Shown in pieces: positions 10,553-20,280 of a DNA stretch of 64,000 nt (position 1 is its first letter; each line of letters begins with the position of its first letter). A program made the position numbers and the translations under genes. A model generated the notes under the pieces. It saw only the letters and a program-made list of their open reading frames with translations, ran no database searches and was not told the DNA's origin. The DNA is from Dyella mobilis (GTDB lineage: Bacteria; Pseudomonadota; Gammaproteobacteria; Xanthomonadales; Rhodanobacteraceae): assembly GCF_016904945.1 (NCBI RefSeq), contig NZ_JADIKF010000032.1, forward strand, positions 89,082 to 153,081, given 5' to 3'.

Positions 10553-10571
10553 TCACTCAATCCTGAATAAA

Positions 10572-10938
<367 letters not shown>

Positions 10939-10940
10939 CC

Positions 10941-10946
10941 ATTATA
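10941..10946 (-). promoter_or_regulatory. -10 box of the rnpB promoter
   Basis: TATAAT on the minus strand lies 3-8 bases before the predicted 5' end of the RNase P RNA. No convincing -35 was found at the 17-base distance; the flanking CCGGC may act with it. It is the only consensus-perfect -10 noticed in this intergenic stretch. Confidence 0.6.
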
Positions 10947-11017
10947 GCCGGCTTGCCGGCATCGGTAGGGAAAATACGCAGAACAGGTCGCGAACGGAGC
11001 GCACTGATGCACGCAAC

Positions 11018-11857
11018 TCACCCTTCGCCCTTGTCGCCGTAAAGCAGCTTGCGCGGCGCACCGGTAATCGCGGCAGCCAGCTTCGCCGCCTTGGCCGGCG
11101 GCAATTCCTCCCGCAGGATCGCGAACACGCGCTGCCCTTCGGCCAGTTTTGCGTGGGCTTCTTCGCCTCGCCCGGCCACCAGGATCACGCATTCGCCGCG
11201 CTGCTGATTGGGGTCCTGCGCCACGCGGACAGCGAGATGTTCCAGCGGCTCGCCGAGCACGGTCTCGAAAATCTTGGTGAGCTCGCGTGCCAGCACGGCT
11301 TCGCGGCTTCCACCGAAAACATCCCGCATATCCGCAAGACTTTCCGTTACGCGATGCGAGGATTCGTAAAAGATCAGGGTACGCGCATCGCCGGCAAGTT
11401 CCTCCAGGCGACTGCGGCGCGCCGCGGATTTCGGCGGCAGAAAACCCTCGAACACAAATCGGTCGCTAGGCAGTCCCGCCACCGAAAGCGCCGCGATCGC
11501 CGCACACGCCCCCGGCACCGGCACGCAGCGGATACCCGCTTCGCGCGCCGTGCGCACCAGCCGGAACCCCGGGTCGCTGATCAAGGGCGTACCGGCATCG
11601 GAAATCAGCGCCACGGATTCGCCTTGCTCCAGCCGGCGCACGATGGCCGCCACGGCCTCGCGCTCGTTGTGTTCGTGCAAGGCGATCAAGGGCGTGCCGA
11701 TGTTGTGCTGGAGCAACATGGGCCGGCTGTGCCGGGTGTCTTCGGCGGCGATCACGGTGACGCTGCGCAAGGTTTCGATGGCGCGCGCGGAGATATCGTC
11801 GCGATGGCCGATGGGCGTCGCCACCACCCACAGGCAGCCGGCTTGATCTGCTGACAT
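11018..11857 (-). CDS. rsmI: RsmI, 16S rRNA 2'-O-methyltransferase (C1402)
   Basis: RsmI is the SAM-dependent enzyme that 2'-O-methylates C1402 of 16S rRNA, the same nucleotide modified on its base by RsmH encoded nearby. The 279-residue protein has the tetrapyrrole-methylase fold signatures WVVATPIGHRDDIS at residues 10-23, AAEDTRHS at about 37-44, VALISDAGTPLISDPGF near 80-96 and FYESSHRV in the middle. It is divergent from lpoA, with a 75-base shared intergenic region. The rsmI/lpoA/yraN grouping is common in gammaproteobacteria and supports all three calls. Confidence 0.97.
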   Translation of the reverse strand: MSADQAGCLWVVATPIGHRDDISARAIETLRSVTVIAAEDTRHSRPMLLQHNIGTPLIALHEHNEREAVAAIVRRLEQGESVALISDAGTPLISDPGFRLVRTAREAGIRCVPVPGACAAIAALSVAGLPSDRFVFEGFLPPKSAARRSRLEELAGDARTLIFYESSHRVTESLADMRDVFGGSREAVLARELTKIFETVLGEPLEHLAVRVAQDPNQQRGECVILVAGRGEEAHAKLAEGQRVFAILREELPPAKAAKLAAAITGAPRKLLYGDKGEG

Positions 11858-11932
11858 AGAGAGATAGGTCCTTTCGGGGCGGCGCGTCGATACGATCGGC
11901 TATGATCGCCCAATTCCCCCCGTTCGATAAGC

Positions 11933-13792
11933 ATGAGGAAGTCCATGCGCTTACGTCGTCTGGCCCTGCCGGGACTGCTCGTTTCACTGATGTTGAGCGC
12001 TTGCGTCGCCACCTTGGCGCCACAGTCCCCGGCTGAAATCGCGGCGGCGCAGAGTGCCGCCGGACTGGCCTCCCAGGGACAATTGGACAGGGCCGCGCAA
12101 GCCTACCAGGCACTGGCCGCGCAATCGCCCGGACGCGCCGATCATTACAACTTGCTGGCGGCCGAAGCCTATCGCCAGGAAAACGCACTCGATCGCGCGG
12201 CACCCATCGTTGCCGGCATCCAGCGCAAAGGGCTCAGCGACGACGAACCGGTACGCCTGGACCTGCTGCGCGCGGAAATCGCCTTGCATCGGCGCGACCC
12301 GGCCACGGCGTTGCAACTGACTACGCAGTCCGATGTAAGCGTCCCTCCGAACCTGCAGCCACGCTTGCTGAATTTGCGCGCCGAGGCGCTGGCCGATACC
12401 GGCGATCTGTGGAGCGCGGCGCGCACACGCGTGAGCATGGACGGCCTGCTGCAGGGCGCGGACCGCGCCCAGAACCGTGATGAGGCCGTCTCGCTGCTGG
12501 CCAGGCTCGGCATTGCGCCGTTGAAACAGCGTGCCGCAGCGATGCAGCAAGGCGATCCGATGTTGCCGTGGATCGCCGAGGCCCTGGGCCGGCTGGGCGT
12601 CACGGTGGCGCAGCAACCCAATCTCACGCAGCCGGTCGGCACCCTGGTGCCCGGAAGCAATGCAAGCGTGCGCGAAGGCTACAAAATGCCGGCGCAGATA
12701 GCGCTGCTGCTACCCGACGTCGATGGCCTGGTAGCGGCATCCTCGGCCATCCGCGAGGGCTTCTTCACCGCCTACTACCAGGACGCCGATACGCACGCGC
12801 CGCGCGGCACGATCCGCGTGTACGACAGCGGCGGCAATGCAGCCAGCGCCATCAAGGCCTATACCCAGGCCGTGTCCGATGGCGCGCAAATCGTGGTCGG
12901 ACCGCTCACCCGCTCCGAGGTGATGGGCGTACTGGGGCAATCCTCATTGCCGGTTCCGGTGCTCGCACTCAATCATTCGGACAACAAGAACCTGCCGGCC
13001 GGTACCGCCAGCGAATTTGCGCTGTTGCCGGAAGACGAAGGCGCGCAAGCCGCCGACCATCTGATCGATCGGGGCATCCACAGCGCTTACGTGGTCATCG
13101 CCAGCGACGACTTCGCCAAGCGCACGGCCAACTCATTCAAAACCGAATTCACCGCCAAAGGCGGGCAGATCGTCGGCTTCGCCACGATCTCCTCGGGCAG
13201 CGTCAACTATGGCGACGCCATCAATTCGTTGAATGCCGGCAACGCCGCCGCCGATGCCGGCATCTTCATTAGCATGCGTACCGAACAGGCGCGCCTGCTG
13301 TTGCCGCAATTGCGCGTGGCGCGCATCACCCTGCCGGTATTCGCCACCTCGCACATCTACAGCGGCAGCGACAATCCCACCGCCGATCGCGACCTGGAAG
13401 GCGTGGAGTTCTGCGATGCGCCATGGCTCTTCGACGCGCAAAGCGGATTGCCCAGCCATCAGGACGTGGCCACGCAATTGCCGGTCGCACGCGGCGCCAC
13501 GGCGCAGCTGTTTGCCTTCGGCATGGATGCATGGAACCTGGTGCCCTACATCGACTGGTTGCGCAGCCATCCCGGCAGCTACCTGCCCGGCGCCAGCGGA
13601 CAGCTTTCTGCCGATACGTTCGGGCACGTCAATCGCCAGCTCACCTGGCTGAAATTCCAGGATGGCGTCGCGCGCCCCATGAACGGCAGCCTGCAGATGG
13701 ATAACGCACCGGCGGGCCCGGCCCCCTCCAGCAGTGCACCGGCTCCCGCAAGCAGCGCCCCGACACCAGCCGCTCCGCCGGCTAACGGCTGA
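11933..13792 (+). CDS. lpoA: LpoA-type penicillin-binding-protein activator, outer-membrane lipoprotein
   Basis: LpoA-family lipoproteins sit in the outer membrane and reach through the wall to stimulate class A penicillin-binding proteins. The 619-residue precursor has a lipoprotein signal peptide ending in the lipobox LSAC (Cys24). A TPR-like helical N-terminal half follows (AQSAAGLASQGQLDRAAQAYQ...). The C-terminal half has a periplasmic-binding-protein-like fold beginning around KMPAQIALLLPDVDG and containing GPLTRSEVMGVLG and VPVLALNHS. The tail is Pro/Ala/Ser-rich. ATG at 11933 is used; a second ATG four codons later would give the same mature protein. The yraN start overlaps its last base. 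Confidence 0.9.
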   Translation: MRKSMRLRRLALPGLLVSLMLSACVATLAPQSPAEIAAAQSAAGLASQGQLDRAAQAYQALAAQSPGRADHYNLLAAEAYRQENALDRAAPIVAGIQRKGLSDDEPVRLDLLRAEIALHRRDPATALQLTTQSDVSVPPNLQPRLLNLRAEALADTGDLWSAARTRVSMDGLLQGADRAQNRDEAVSLLARLGIAPLKQRAAAMQQGDPMLPWIAEALGRLGVTVAQQPNLTQPVGTLVPGSNASVREGYKMPAQIALLLPDVDGLVAASSAIREGFFTAYYQDADTHAPRGTIRVYDSGGNAASAIKAYTQAVSDGAQIVVGPLTRSEVMGVLGQSSLPVPVLALNHSDNKNLPAGTASEFALLPEDEGAQAADHLIDRGIHSAYVVIASDDFAKRTANSFKTEFTAKGGQIVGFATISSGSVNYGDAINSLNAGNAAADAGIFISMRTEQARLLLPQLRVARITLPVFATSHIYSGSDNPTADRDLEGVEFCDAPWLFDAQSGLPSHQDVATQLPVARGATAQLFAFGMDAWNLVPYIDWLRSHPGSYLPGASGQLSADTFGHVNRQLTWLKFQDGVARPMNGSLQMDNAPAGPAPSSSAPAPASSAPTPAAPPANG

Positions 13793-14148
13793 TGCGTGCG
13801 GCCGGGGCCGAGTTCGAGCAGCGCGCGTGCCGCGAGCTCGAACGCGCCGGCCTCAAGCTGCTGGAACGGAACTACACCACGCGCTACGGCGAATTGGACC
13901 TGGTGATGCGCGACGGCGAAACCATAGTTTTCGTTGAAGTGCGTCATCGACTTCGCGCCAGCCATGGCAGCGCGGCGGCATCCATCACGGCCACCAAGCA
14001 AAAGCGCTTGATCCAGACCGCGCAACTCTGGCTTGCCACCCATCCGCAACATGCGCAACGCGCTTGCCGCTTCGACGTGGTGAGCTATGACGGGCCTGCC
14101 GACGACGCCATCGCGAACTGGCTGCGCGGCGCATTTGAGGCCGACTGA
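13792..14148 (+). CDS. YraN/UPF0102 family protein
   Basis: This 118-residue protein belongs to the UPF0102 (YraN) family, which has a restriction-endonuclease-like fold and no settled function. Family motifs are present: GAEFEQRACRELERAGLKLLERNY at the N-terminus with the conserved Glu, the core GELDLVMRDGETIVFVEVRHR with the D/E-x-K-like arrangement, and ITATKQKRLIQTAQLWL. The ATG overlaps the lpoA stop by a single base, so they are translated together. The stop lies about 10 bases before the FAD-oxidase start. Nuclease activity is inferred from the fold only. Confidence 0.92.
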   Translation: MRAAGAEFEQRACRELERAGLKLLERNYTTRYGELDLVMRDGETIVFVEVRHRLRASHGSAAASITATKQKRLIQTAQLWLATHPQHAQRACRFDVVSYDGPADDAIANWLRGAFEAD

Positions 14149-14158
14149 CATTTCCTCG

Positions 14159-15529
14159 ATGAACATTCCCGCCGCCCTGCTCGAAACACTGCACGCAACG
14201 TTCGGTCACGACGCCTGCTCCACCGGCGAGGCCGAGCGGCTCGCTTACGCCTATGACAATTCGCGCCGCAACGCGCTGCCCGATGCCGTCGTTTTCGCAC
14301 GGGAACATGCGCAGGTTGAAACGCTCGTGCAAGCGTGCCGCGAGCATCGCGTACCGCTCACCGCGCGCGGCCGAGGCACCAATACCACGGGCGCCACGGT
14401 GCCAGTGGAGGGCGGAGTGGTGGTGAGTTTCGAGCGCATGAACCGCATTCTGCGCATCGATCCGGACAATCGCTTTGCCATCGTCGAGCCCGGCGTGCTC
14501 AACGGCGACCTGCAACGTGCACTGGCACCCCTGGGCTTTTTCTGGCCGCCCGACCCCACCTCCTCGCCCTGGTGCAGCATCGGCGGAAATCTCGCCTGCA
14601 ATTCGGCCGGGCCGCGTACCGTGAAATACGGCAGCCCGCGCGAAAACACGCTTGGGCTGCGCGCAGTGGCCGGCACCGGCGAAGGATTCCGCTGCGGCAC
14701 CTACACCACCAAAGGCGCGACCGGTTACGACTTCACCCGATTGCTGATCGGCTCTGAAGGCACGCTGGCGCTGATCACCGAAGCCACGCTGAAGCTGACG
14801 CCCAAACCTTCCGGCTTGCGCACGCTGCGCGCCACGTATCGCGACGTGAGCAGTGCCGCGCACGCGGTGGCGCGCATCATGGCGCAGCCTGTCACGCCGT
14901 GCGCGCTGGAGTTCATCGACGACACTGCACTGAAGCTCGCACGCGATCACGCCGGCGACAGCGTTCCGCTGGCCGGCGCCATGCTGATGATCGAAGTCGA
15001 TGGCGAAGCCGAAACGCTGCCTTCGGCGGTCGAAGCCGTGTCGCGCGCAGCTCGCGGCGACGGGCTGGAAACCCTGCACGTGGCGCAGACGGCCGAAGAG
15101 ACGCAAGCGCTGTGGTCCGCGCGCAAGGCTTTATCGCCGGCACAACGCACCATCTCGCCCAACAAGATCAACGAAGACGTCGTGGTGCCGGTCAGCCATT
15201 TGCCGGAACTGGTCAACGGCATTCGCGCGCTGTCGCAAAAGCACGACGTGCTGATCGTCACCTTCGGCCACGCCGGCAACGGCAACCTGCACGTCAACCT
15301 GCTCCCCCGCAACGACGCGGAGCGCGAGCGTGCCCACGCCTGCCTTGCCGAGGTATTCGCCCTGGTCATCTCGCTGCAGGGCACGCTGTCGGGCGAACAT
15401 GGCATCGGCCTGGTCAAGCGCGAATTCATGCCCTTGGCGCTGCCGCCTAGCACGCTCGGCCTGATGCGCAACGTGAAAGCCGCCTTCGATCCAGACGGCA
15501 TTCTCAATCCGGGCAAGCTGCTGCCGTGA
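14159..15529 (+). CDS. FAD-binding oxidase, glycolate oxidase/D-lactate dehydrogenase (GlcD/Dld) family
   Basis: This flavoprotein probably oxidises a 2-hydroxy acid such as D-lactate or glycolate. The 456-residue protein has an N-terminal FAD-binding (PCMH) domain with RGRGTNTTGATVPVEGG near residues 75-91 and NSAGPRTVKYGSPRENTLGLR. The C-terminal FAD-oxidase domain ends with LSGEHGIGLVKREF and FDPDGILNPGKLLP, a hallmark of the family. The ATG at 14159 is used because upstream in-frame sequence overlaps yraN. The next gene starts inside its stop codon (GTGA overlap). The substrate cannot be decided from sequence. Confidence 0.9.
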   Translation: MNIPAALLETLHATFGHDACSTGEAERLAYAYDNSRRNALPDAVVFAREHAQVETLVQACREHRVPLTARGRGTNTTGATVPVEGGVVVSFERMNRILRIDPDNRFAIVEPGVLNGDLQRALAPLGFFWPPDPTSSPWCSIGGNLACNSAGPRTVKYGSPRENTLGLRAVAGTGEGFRCGTYTTKGATGYDFTRLLIGSEGTLALITEATLKLTPKPSGLRTLRATYRDVSSAAHAVARIMAQPVTPCALEFIDDTALKLARDHAGDSVPLAGAMLMIEVDGEAETLPSAVEAVSRAARGDGLETLHVAQTAEETQALWSARKALSPAQRTISPNKINEDVVVPVSHLPELVNGIRALSQKHDVLIVTFGHAGNGNLHVNLLPRNDAERERAHACLAEVFALVISLQGTLSGEHGIGLVKREFMPLALPPSTLGLMRNVKAAFDPDGILNPGKLLP

Positions 15530-16125
15530 ACCATCGCGACGCGCTCAAGCCGCTGCTCGCTGACATTCGCGCGTGCCGGCTGTGCGAGGCACACCTGCAA
15601 GACGGACCAAGACCGGTGGTACAGGCCGCCGCGTCGTCGCGTCTGCTGATCGTCAGCCAGGCTCCCGGGCGCAAAGTCCACGCGACGGGCATACCCTTCA
15701 ATGACGTCAGCGGCGATCGCCTGCGTGCGTGGCTGTCCGTCGATCGGGACACCTTCTACGATGCGCAGCGCATCGCCATCGTACCGATGGGCTTTTGCTT
15801 CCCGGGCAGCAGCCGCAACGGCGACCTGCCACCGCGGCCCGAATGCGCACCGACCTGGCACCCGCGCCTGCTGCCGCTATTGACCCAGGTACAGTTGACG
15901 CTGGCGATCGGCCAATACGCGCAAGCGGGCGTGCTGGGCGCGCGTTGCGGCGGCAACCTGACCGAAACCGTGGCGGCATGGCGCATGCATCTGGCACAGG
16001 GCGTATTGCCCTTGCCGCACCCCAGCCCGCGCAACCAGGCGTGGCTGAAGCGCAATCCCTGGTTCGAGGAAGCATTGCTTCCCGTGTTGCGCCATGAAGT
16101 AGCGCGCGTACTCGGCATCGATTGA
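15526..16125 (+). CDS. Uracil-DNA glycosylase superfamily protein
   Basis: This is a 199-residue member of the uracil-DNA glycosylase superfamily (broad family that excises uracil or acts in related repair). It shows the superfamily pattern SQAPGRKVHATGIPFNDVSG near residues 44-63, followed by RLRAWL, a middle FCFPG segment and the C-terminal LPHPSPRN motif carrying the conserved His-Pro-Ser. Only two N-terminal cysteines (CRLC) are present, so a 4Fe-4S cluster of the thermostable family type is not assured. The start is a GTG overlapping the upstream TGA. It converges with the LysE gene 21 bases away. The precise substrate is uncertain. Confidence 0.82.
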   Translation: MNHRDALKPLLADIRACRLCEAHLQDGPRPVVQAAASSRLLIVSQAPGRKVHATGIPFNDVSGDRLRAWLSVDRDTFYDAQRIAIVPMGFCFPGSSRNGDLPPRPECAPTWHPRLLPLLTQVQLTLAIGQYAQAGVLGARCGGNLTETVAAWRMHLAQGVLPLPHPSPRNQAWLKRNPWFEEALLPVLRHEVARVLGID

Positions 16126-16145
16126 ATGCGCGCGCCGCGCCCGCC

Positions 16146-16775
16146 TTACGGGCTTTGCCGCGCGAAGATCAGGTGCAAGCCGAAAGCAACGAATACGGCC
16201 CCGGCGCAGCCGTCGATCCAGCGACTGATGCGCAAATAGCCGCGCCGCATCACCGGCAGGGCAAAGCAGCCGGCGACGATCGAGAACCACAAGAAGGTCT
16301 CGCCAACCACCAAGGCCCACAGCGCCCAGCGCGCGCCCGAACCGACCCCGGTGCCGACGAAGGCGGAAAAGATGCTGCCGAAGTAGATCACCACCTTCGG
16401 GTTGGAGAGATTGGTCAACAGGCCGTTGCGCATCGAACGCCATGCGCCAACGAACACTTGCACCGGCTCTTCCGCCTGGGCTTGGGCCGGTTTGGCCAAG
16501 GCGCTACGCAGCATCTTCAGCCCCATCCAACACAGGTATAGGCCGCCGGCAACGGCGATCAAGTGCTGCAACCACATCAACCTGTGCAGCACCAGTTGCA
16601 AGCCGAGCAGCGCCAGGGCGGCCCACACCGCCACACCCAGGGTGATGCCCGCCACCCCGGCCATCGCTTCGTGGCGGGAGCGGCTGACGGCCGTCTGCGA
16701 CACGAAAAAGAAATCGGGGCCCGGCGTCATCAAGGCGATGATCTGGACGATCGCAATGGTGATGAACAGGCTCAT
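16146..16775 (-). CDS. LysE/RhtB-family amino-acid exporter
   Basis: This is a 209-residue inner-membrane exporter of the LysE/RhtB family, which pumps out amino acids such as homoserine, threonine or lysine. Five to six hydrophobic helices are visible, starting with MSLFITIAIVQIIALMTPGPDF; the TPGPDF segment and GITLGVAVWAALALLG are family signatures. The start chosen is preceded by a GGGAG ribosome-binding site; a longer reading adds 30 Arg-rich residues that do not fit a membrane start. It stands alone on the minus strand between two plus-strand groups. Substrate unknown. Confidence 0.92.
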   Translation of the reverse strand: MSLFITIAIVQIIALMTPGPDFFFVSQTAVSRSRHEAMAGVAGITLGVAVWAALALLGLQLVLHRLMWLQHLIAVAGGLYLCWMGLKMLRSALAKPAQAQAEEPVQVFVGAWRSMRNGLLTNLSNPKVVIYFGSIFSAFVGTGVGSGARWALWALVVGETFLWFSIVAGCFALPVMRRGYLRISRWIDGCAGAVFVAFGLHLIFARQSP

Positions 16776-16949
16776 GGGCAGCTCCCGGTAAACGTAGAGG
16801 GCAGTGTAGCCGCGCCGACGTACCCAGGCACCTTCTGCGCCGCAGCGCGCCTTGCCCGCCGACACGGCCTTCCTCTACGCTGCCGTGGATTTCGGTCCAG
16901 GGACAGTCCCCGGCCACACAAGGGGAAAATCCATGCGGGAAGCCAAACC

Positions 16950-18209
16950 ATGAGCCTGAAGTTGCGACTCATCGCGATGAACTTCCTGCAGTATTTCGTC
17001 TGGGGAGCCTGGCTGATCACCATCGGCGCCTACTGGTTCCAGAACCGCCATTGGTCCGGTGCCGAATTCGGTGCGATCTTCTCCACCATGGGCCTGGCCT
17101 CGCTGTTCATGCCCTCGATCACCGGTGTGATTGCCGACAAATGGATCCGCGCCGAGCGCCTGTACGGCTGCCTGCACCTGCTTGGTGCTTGCGTGCTGTG
17201 CATCGTGCCGATGATCAACGACCCGGAAACACTGTTCTGGGTCATGTTGATCAACATGATGTGTTATATGCCGACCATCTCGCTGGCAATCACGGTGGCC
17301 TACAACGCGCTGAAGCAGGACGGCGTCGACGTGGTGCGCGTGTATCCGCCGATTCGCGTCTGGGGCACGGTGGGCTTTATTGCGGCGATGTGGACGGTGA
17401 GCCTGCTGCATCTGGAAACCACCACCGGCCAGTTCTATGTAGCCGCCGCCGCGGCGCTGTTCTTGGGCGTTTATGCGTTTACCTTGCCGCCCTGCCCGCC
17501 GCGCCTGCGCGGCGAGAAGCATCGCTCCTGGCTGGACGTGTTCGGCCTGACCTCGTTTGCGCTGTTCAAGAACGGCAAGATGGCGGTGTTCTTCATCTTC
17601 GCGATGCTGCTCGGCGCAGCCCTGCAGCTGACCAACGCCTACGGCGACACATTCCTGCACGATTTCGACCGCGTCGATGCGTACAAGGATCTGGTGGCGG
17701 TGCGCTATCCCGCCATCATCATGTCGATTTCGCAGGTCTCCGAGACCTTGTTCATCCTGGCCATCCCGTTCTTCCTCAAGCGCTTCGGCATCAAGACGGT
17801 AATGTTGATCAGCATGCTGGCGTGGACGCTGCGCTTCGGCCTGTTCGCCTTCGGCGATCCCGGTCCGGGGCTGTGGATGATCGTGCTGTCGTGCATCGTC
17901 TACGGCATGGCTTTCGACTTCTTCAACATCTCCGGCTCCCTGTTCGTGGAAGGCCAGAGCGATCCCGCCATCCGCGCCAGCGCGCAGGGCCTGTTCATGC
18001 TGATGACCAATGGCATCGGCGCCGTGCTGGGCAGTTCGCTGAGCGGCCTGCTCATCGACAAATACTTCACCCGGCCCGACCACTCATTGGAATGGCACGG
18101 CATCTGGCTCACCTTCGCCAGCTATTCGCTGGTGGTGGCGGTGCTGTTCGTGTTCCTGTTCCGGCACAAGCACCAGCCGGAAGCCGTGCGAGGCGTACCG
18201 GCCCACTAA
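16950..18209 (+). CDS. Nucleoside permease, NupG-like MFS transporter
   Basis: This 419-residue protein resembles the nucleoside:H+ symporter family (NupG/XapB) of the major facilitator superfamily. The N-terminus, MSLKLRLIAMNFLQYFVWGAW, matches the characteristic opening of that family, with about twelve hydrophobic helices following and a central cytoplasmic loop near PCPPRLRGEKHRS. The segment SLFVEGQSDPAIRASAQGLFMLMTNGIGAVLGS agrees with the eleventh-helix region of the family. The ATG is used because the recognisable sequence starts there. dusB follows 24 bases later but has its own -10 box. The substrate is inferred from family membership. Confidence 0.85.
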   Translation: MSLKLRLIAMNFLQYFVWGAWLITIGAYWFQNRHWSGAEFGAIFSTMGLASLFMPSITGVIADKWIRAERLYGCLHLLGACVLCIVPMINDPETLFWVMLINMMCYMPTISLAITVAYNALKQDGVDVVRVYPPIRVWGTVGFIAAMWTVSLLHLETTTGQFYVAAAAALFLGVYAFTLPPCPPRLRGEKHRSWLDVFGLTSFALFKNGKMAVFFIFAMLLGAALQLTNAYGDTFLHDFDRVDAYKDLVAVRYPAIIMSISQVSETLFILAIPFFLKRFGIKTVMLISMLAWTLRFGLFAFGDPGPGLWMIVLSCIVYGMAFDFFNISGSLFVEGQSDPAIRASAQGLFMLMTNGIGAVLGSSLSGLLIDKYFTRPDHSLEWHGIWLTFASYSLVVAVLFVFLFRHKHQPEAVRGVPAH

Positions 18210-18221
18210 GCCGCATCCGGC

Positions 18222-18227
18222 TACAAT
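18222..18227 (+). promoter_or_regulatory. -10 box of a possibly leaderless dusB promoter
   Basis: TACAAT is followed by only six bases (GGCCGG) before the dusB ATG. A transcript starting at the usual distance from a -10 box would begin at or next to the A of the start codon. The -35 region is weak. The same geometry occurs at uup. Confidence 0.4.
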
Positions 18228-18233
18228 GGCCGG

Positions 18234-19220
18234 ATGCAGATCGGCCCCTACCGCATCGACCCGCCCGTGGTGCTGGCACCCATGGCCGGCGTCACCGACA
18301 AGCCGTTTCGCCTGCTGTGCAAGCGGCTGGGCGCGGGCCTCGCCGTCTCCGAAATGACTGCCTCCGATCCACGCCTATGGCAGACGCGCAAATCGCTCAA
18401 GCGGATGGACCACGAAGGCGAGCCGGAGCCGGTCAGCGTGCAAATCGCCGGCTACGATCCGTCCATGCTTGCCGAAGCGGCCCGTTTCAACGTGGCCAAC
18501 GGCGCGCAGATCGTCGATATCAACATGGGCTGTCCAGCCAAGAAAGTGTGCAACGTGTGGTCGGGCTCGGCGCTGCTGCAGGACGAGCCGCTGGTGGCGC
18601 GCATCGTCAAGGCCGTCGTCGATGCGGTCGAGGTGCCGGTCACGCTCAAGATCCGCACTGGCTGGGATCGCCAGCACAAGAATGCGCTCACCATCGCCCG
18701 TATTGCCGAAGAGAACGGCATTGCCGCGCTTGCCGTGCATGGCCGCACGCGCGCCGACAAATACGAGGGCGAAGCCGAATATGAAACGATCGCCGCGGTA
18801 AAGGCATCCGTGCGCATTCCGGTATTGGCCAATGGCGACATCAGCACGCCGCAGCAAGCCAGGCACGTGCTCCGCGTTACCGGCGCCGATGCGGTGATGG
18901 TTGGGCGCGGCGCGCAAGGGCGCCCGTGGATCTTTCGCGAAATCTCGCACTATTTGGCCACCGGCGAACTGCTGGCGACGCCGTCGCCCGCCGACGTCGC
19001 GGCGATTCTGCTGGGGCATCTGGAGCATCTGTATGCGTTCTACGGCGAACACGCCGGCGTGCGCATCGCGCGCAAGCATCTGGGCTGGTATGCCAAGGAT
19101 CGCCCGGAAAATGCCGCTTTCCGCGAAGTGGTCAACCGCGCGGAGAATGCACAGGACCAACTGCGCCTGACCCGCAGCTATTTCGAGGCACTGCAGAGCG
19201 ATTGGTCGCTCGCCGCCTGA
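18234..19220 (+). CDS. dusB: DusB-type tRNA-dihydrouridine synthase
   Basis: Dus enzymes are FMN-dependent and reduce uridine to dihydrouridine in the D-loop of tRNA. The 328-residue protein shows LAPMAGVTDKPFR near residues 15-27, VDINMGCPAKKVC with the catalytic Cys (about residue 100-112), the KIRTGWD substrate loop, HGRTR, and PVLANGDI. The start motif MQIGPYRI and the overall length fit the DusB subfamily best; DusA and DusC are less likely. Unlike in enterobacteria, fis does not follow. An unusually close -10 box suggests the mRNA may have almost no leader. Confidence 0.95.
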   Translation: MQIGPYRIDPPVVLAPMAGVTDKPFRLLCKRLGAGLAVSEMTASDPRLWQTRKSLKRMDHEGEPEPVSVQIAGYDPSMLAEAARFNVANGAQIVDINMGCPAKKVCNVWSGSALLQDEPLVARIVKAVVDAVEVPVTLKIRTGWDRQHKNALTIARIAEENGIAALAVHGRTRADKYEGEAEYETIAAVKASVRIPVLANGDISTPQQARHVLRVTGADAVMVGRGAQGRPWIFREISHYLATGELLATPSPADVAAILLGHLEHLYAFYGEHAGVRIARKHLGWYAKDRPENAAFREVVNRAENAQDQLRLTRSYFEALQSDWSLAA

Positions 19221-19284
19221 CGGGCGCAAGCCTTTGCGGCACGAATGCGGGCATCATGGCCACTCTGTCTCCGCTACCTCTCAC

Positions 19285-20205
19285 GTGTTCATCCGGCCCT
19301 TCTCCAACCGTCGATTCGCGCTGATCGTCCGCTTCGCTCTGCTGACGGCGCTGGTGCTGCTGGGTGGTTGCCGCTCGACGCTGTTCGCCAGCTTGAATGC
19401 CACCAATCGCCGCGCCGGCGTGGACACGCAACGAAGCATCGTGTTCGATGCGCAACATCACCTGATGCTGGACGTCTATCGACCCAAGACGGCCGTGCAT
19501 GCGCCGGTGGTGGTGTTTTTCTACGGCGGCAGCTGGACGCACGGGCAGCGCGGTTGGTATCGCTTCGTCGGCGATACACTGGCTGCGCACGGTGTCGTTG
19601 CGGTGATTCCGGATTACCGCAAGTATCCGCACGTGAAGATGGACGGCTTCATGCAGGATGCCGCCAGGGCGGTGGCCTGGGTGCATCAGCACGCATCCGA
19701 ATTGGGTGCTGCCCCGGACGAGCTGTTTGTGATGGGGCATTCGGCGGGCGGACAAATAGGTGCCTTGCTGGTGACGGACCCTTCCTGGCTGGCACCGTAC
19801 GATTTGCGTCCCACGGACTTGGCCGGTTTTATCGGCCTAGCCGGCTGTTACGACTTCATGCCGATCCCCGCCAACGAAAAGGACATGCTTGGCGCGTTCG
19901 GCCGCGATGCCGCGGCGCAGACACGTGCGCAGCCAGTGCACTTCGTCAGCAACCACGAACCGCCGATGTTGTTGCTGCAGGGCGAGGCCGATCACGAAGT
20001 GGATCCCTCCAACGCCGTCTCGTTGGCGCACGAACTGGAAGCGAAGCACGATGAGGTAACGCTGCACCTGTATCCGGGGGTGAGCCACAATGCCCTGGTC
20101 TTTGCGCTGTCGCGGCCGTTCCGTGGCGATGCGCCGACACTGGATGACGTGCTGCGCTTCATTCGCGCCCATGACAGGACCGGCGACGTCGCCACCTTGC
20201 CATAG
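19285..20205 (+). CDS. Alpha/beta hydrolase, esterase/lipase-type predicted lipoprotein
   Basis: This is a predicted membrane-anchored esterase of the alpha/beta-hydrolase superfamily. A basic n-region (RPFSNRRF), a hydrophobic stretch and the lipobox LGGC mark a lipoprotein signal peptide. The mature part shows VFFYGGSWTHG (oxyanion-hole region; the usual HGG is YGG here), the nucleophile elbow GHSAGG, and late GEADHEVDPSN and GVSHNAL segments supplying the likely Asp and His. The GTG at 19285 gives a compact signal peptide; a TTG at 19234 would add 17 polar residues. No good ribosome-binding site is seen for either. The substrate is unknown. Confidence 0.83.
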   Translation: MFIRPFSNRRFALIVRFALLTALVLLGGCRSTLFASLNATNRRAGVDTQRSIVFDAQHHLMLDVYRPKTAVHAPVVVFFYGGSWTHGQRGWYRFVGDTLAAHGVVAVIPDYRKYPHVKMDGFMQDAARAVAWVHQHASELGAAPDELFVMGHSAGGQIGALLVTDPSWLAPYDLRPTDLAGFIGLAGCYDFMPIPANEKDMLGAFGRDAAAQTRAQPVHFVSNHEPPMLLLQGEADHEVDPSNAVSLAHELEAKHDEVTLHLYPGVSHNALVFALSRPFRGDAPTLDDVLRFIRAHDRTGDVATLP

Positions 20206-20280
20206 CTCACTCCCAGCCCGTCGCGGACAGGAGTAAGGTGTCGCCAGAAGCGAGCGTTTAATCCTGGCAAACATTCCGCC

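Noticed and set aside
10303..10571. A small gene between mraZ and rnpB
   Set aside because: The stretch is AT-rich, holds the dcw promoter, the MraZ boxes and a hairpin, and no start with a ribosome-binding site leads to a plausible protein.
18210..19233. A fis gene after dusB, as in enterobacteria
   Set aside because: dusB is followed directly by the esterase lipoprotein gene; no short HTH protein is encoded on either strand in between.
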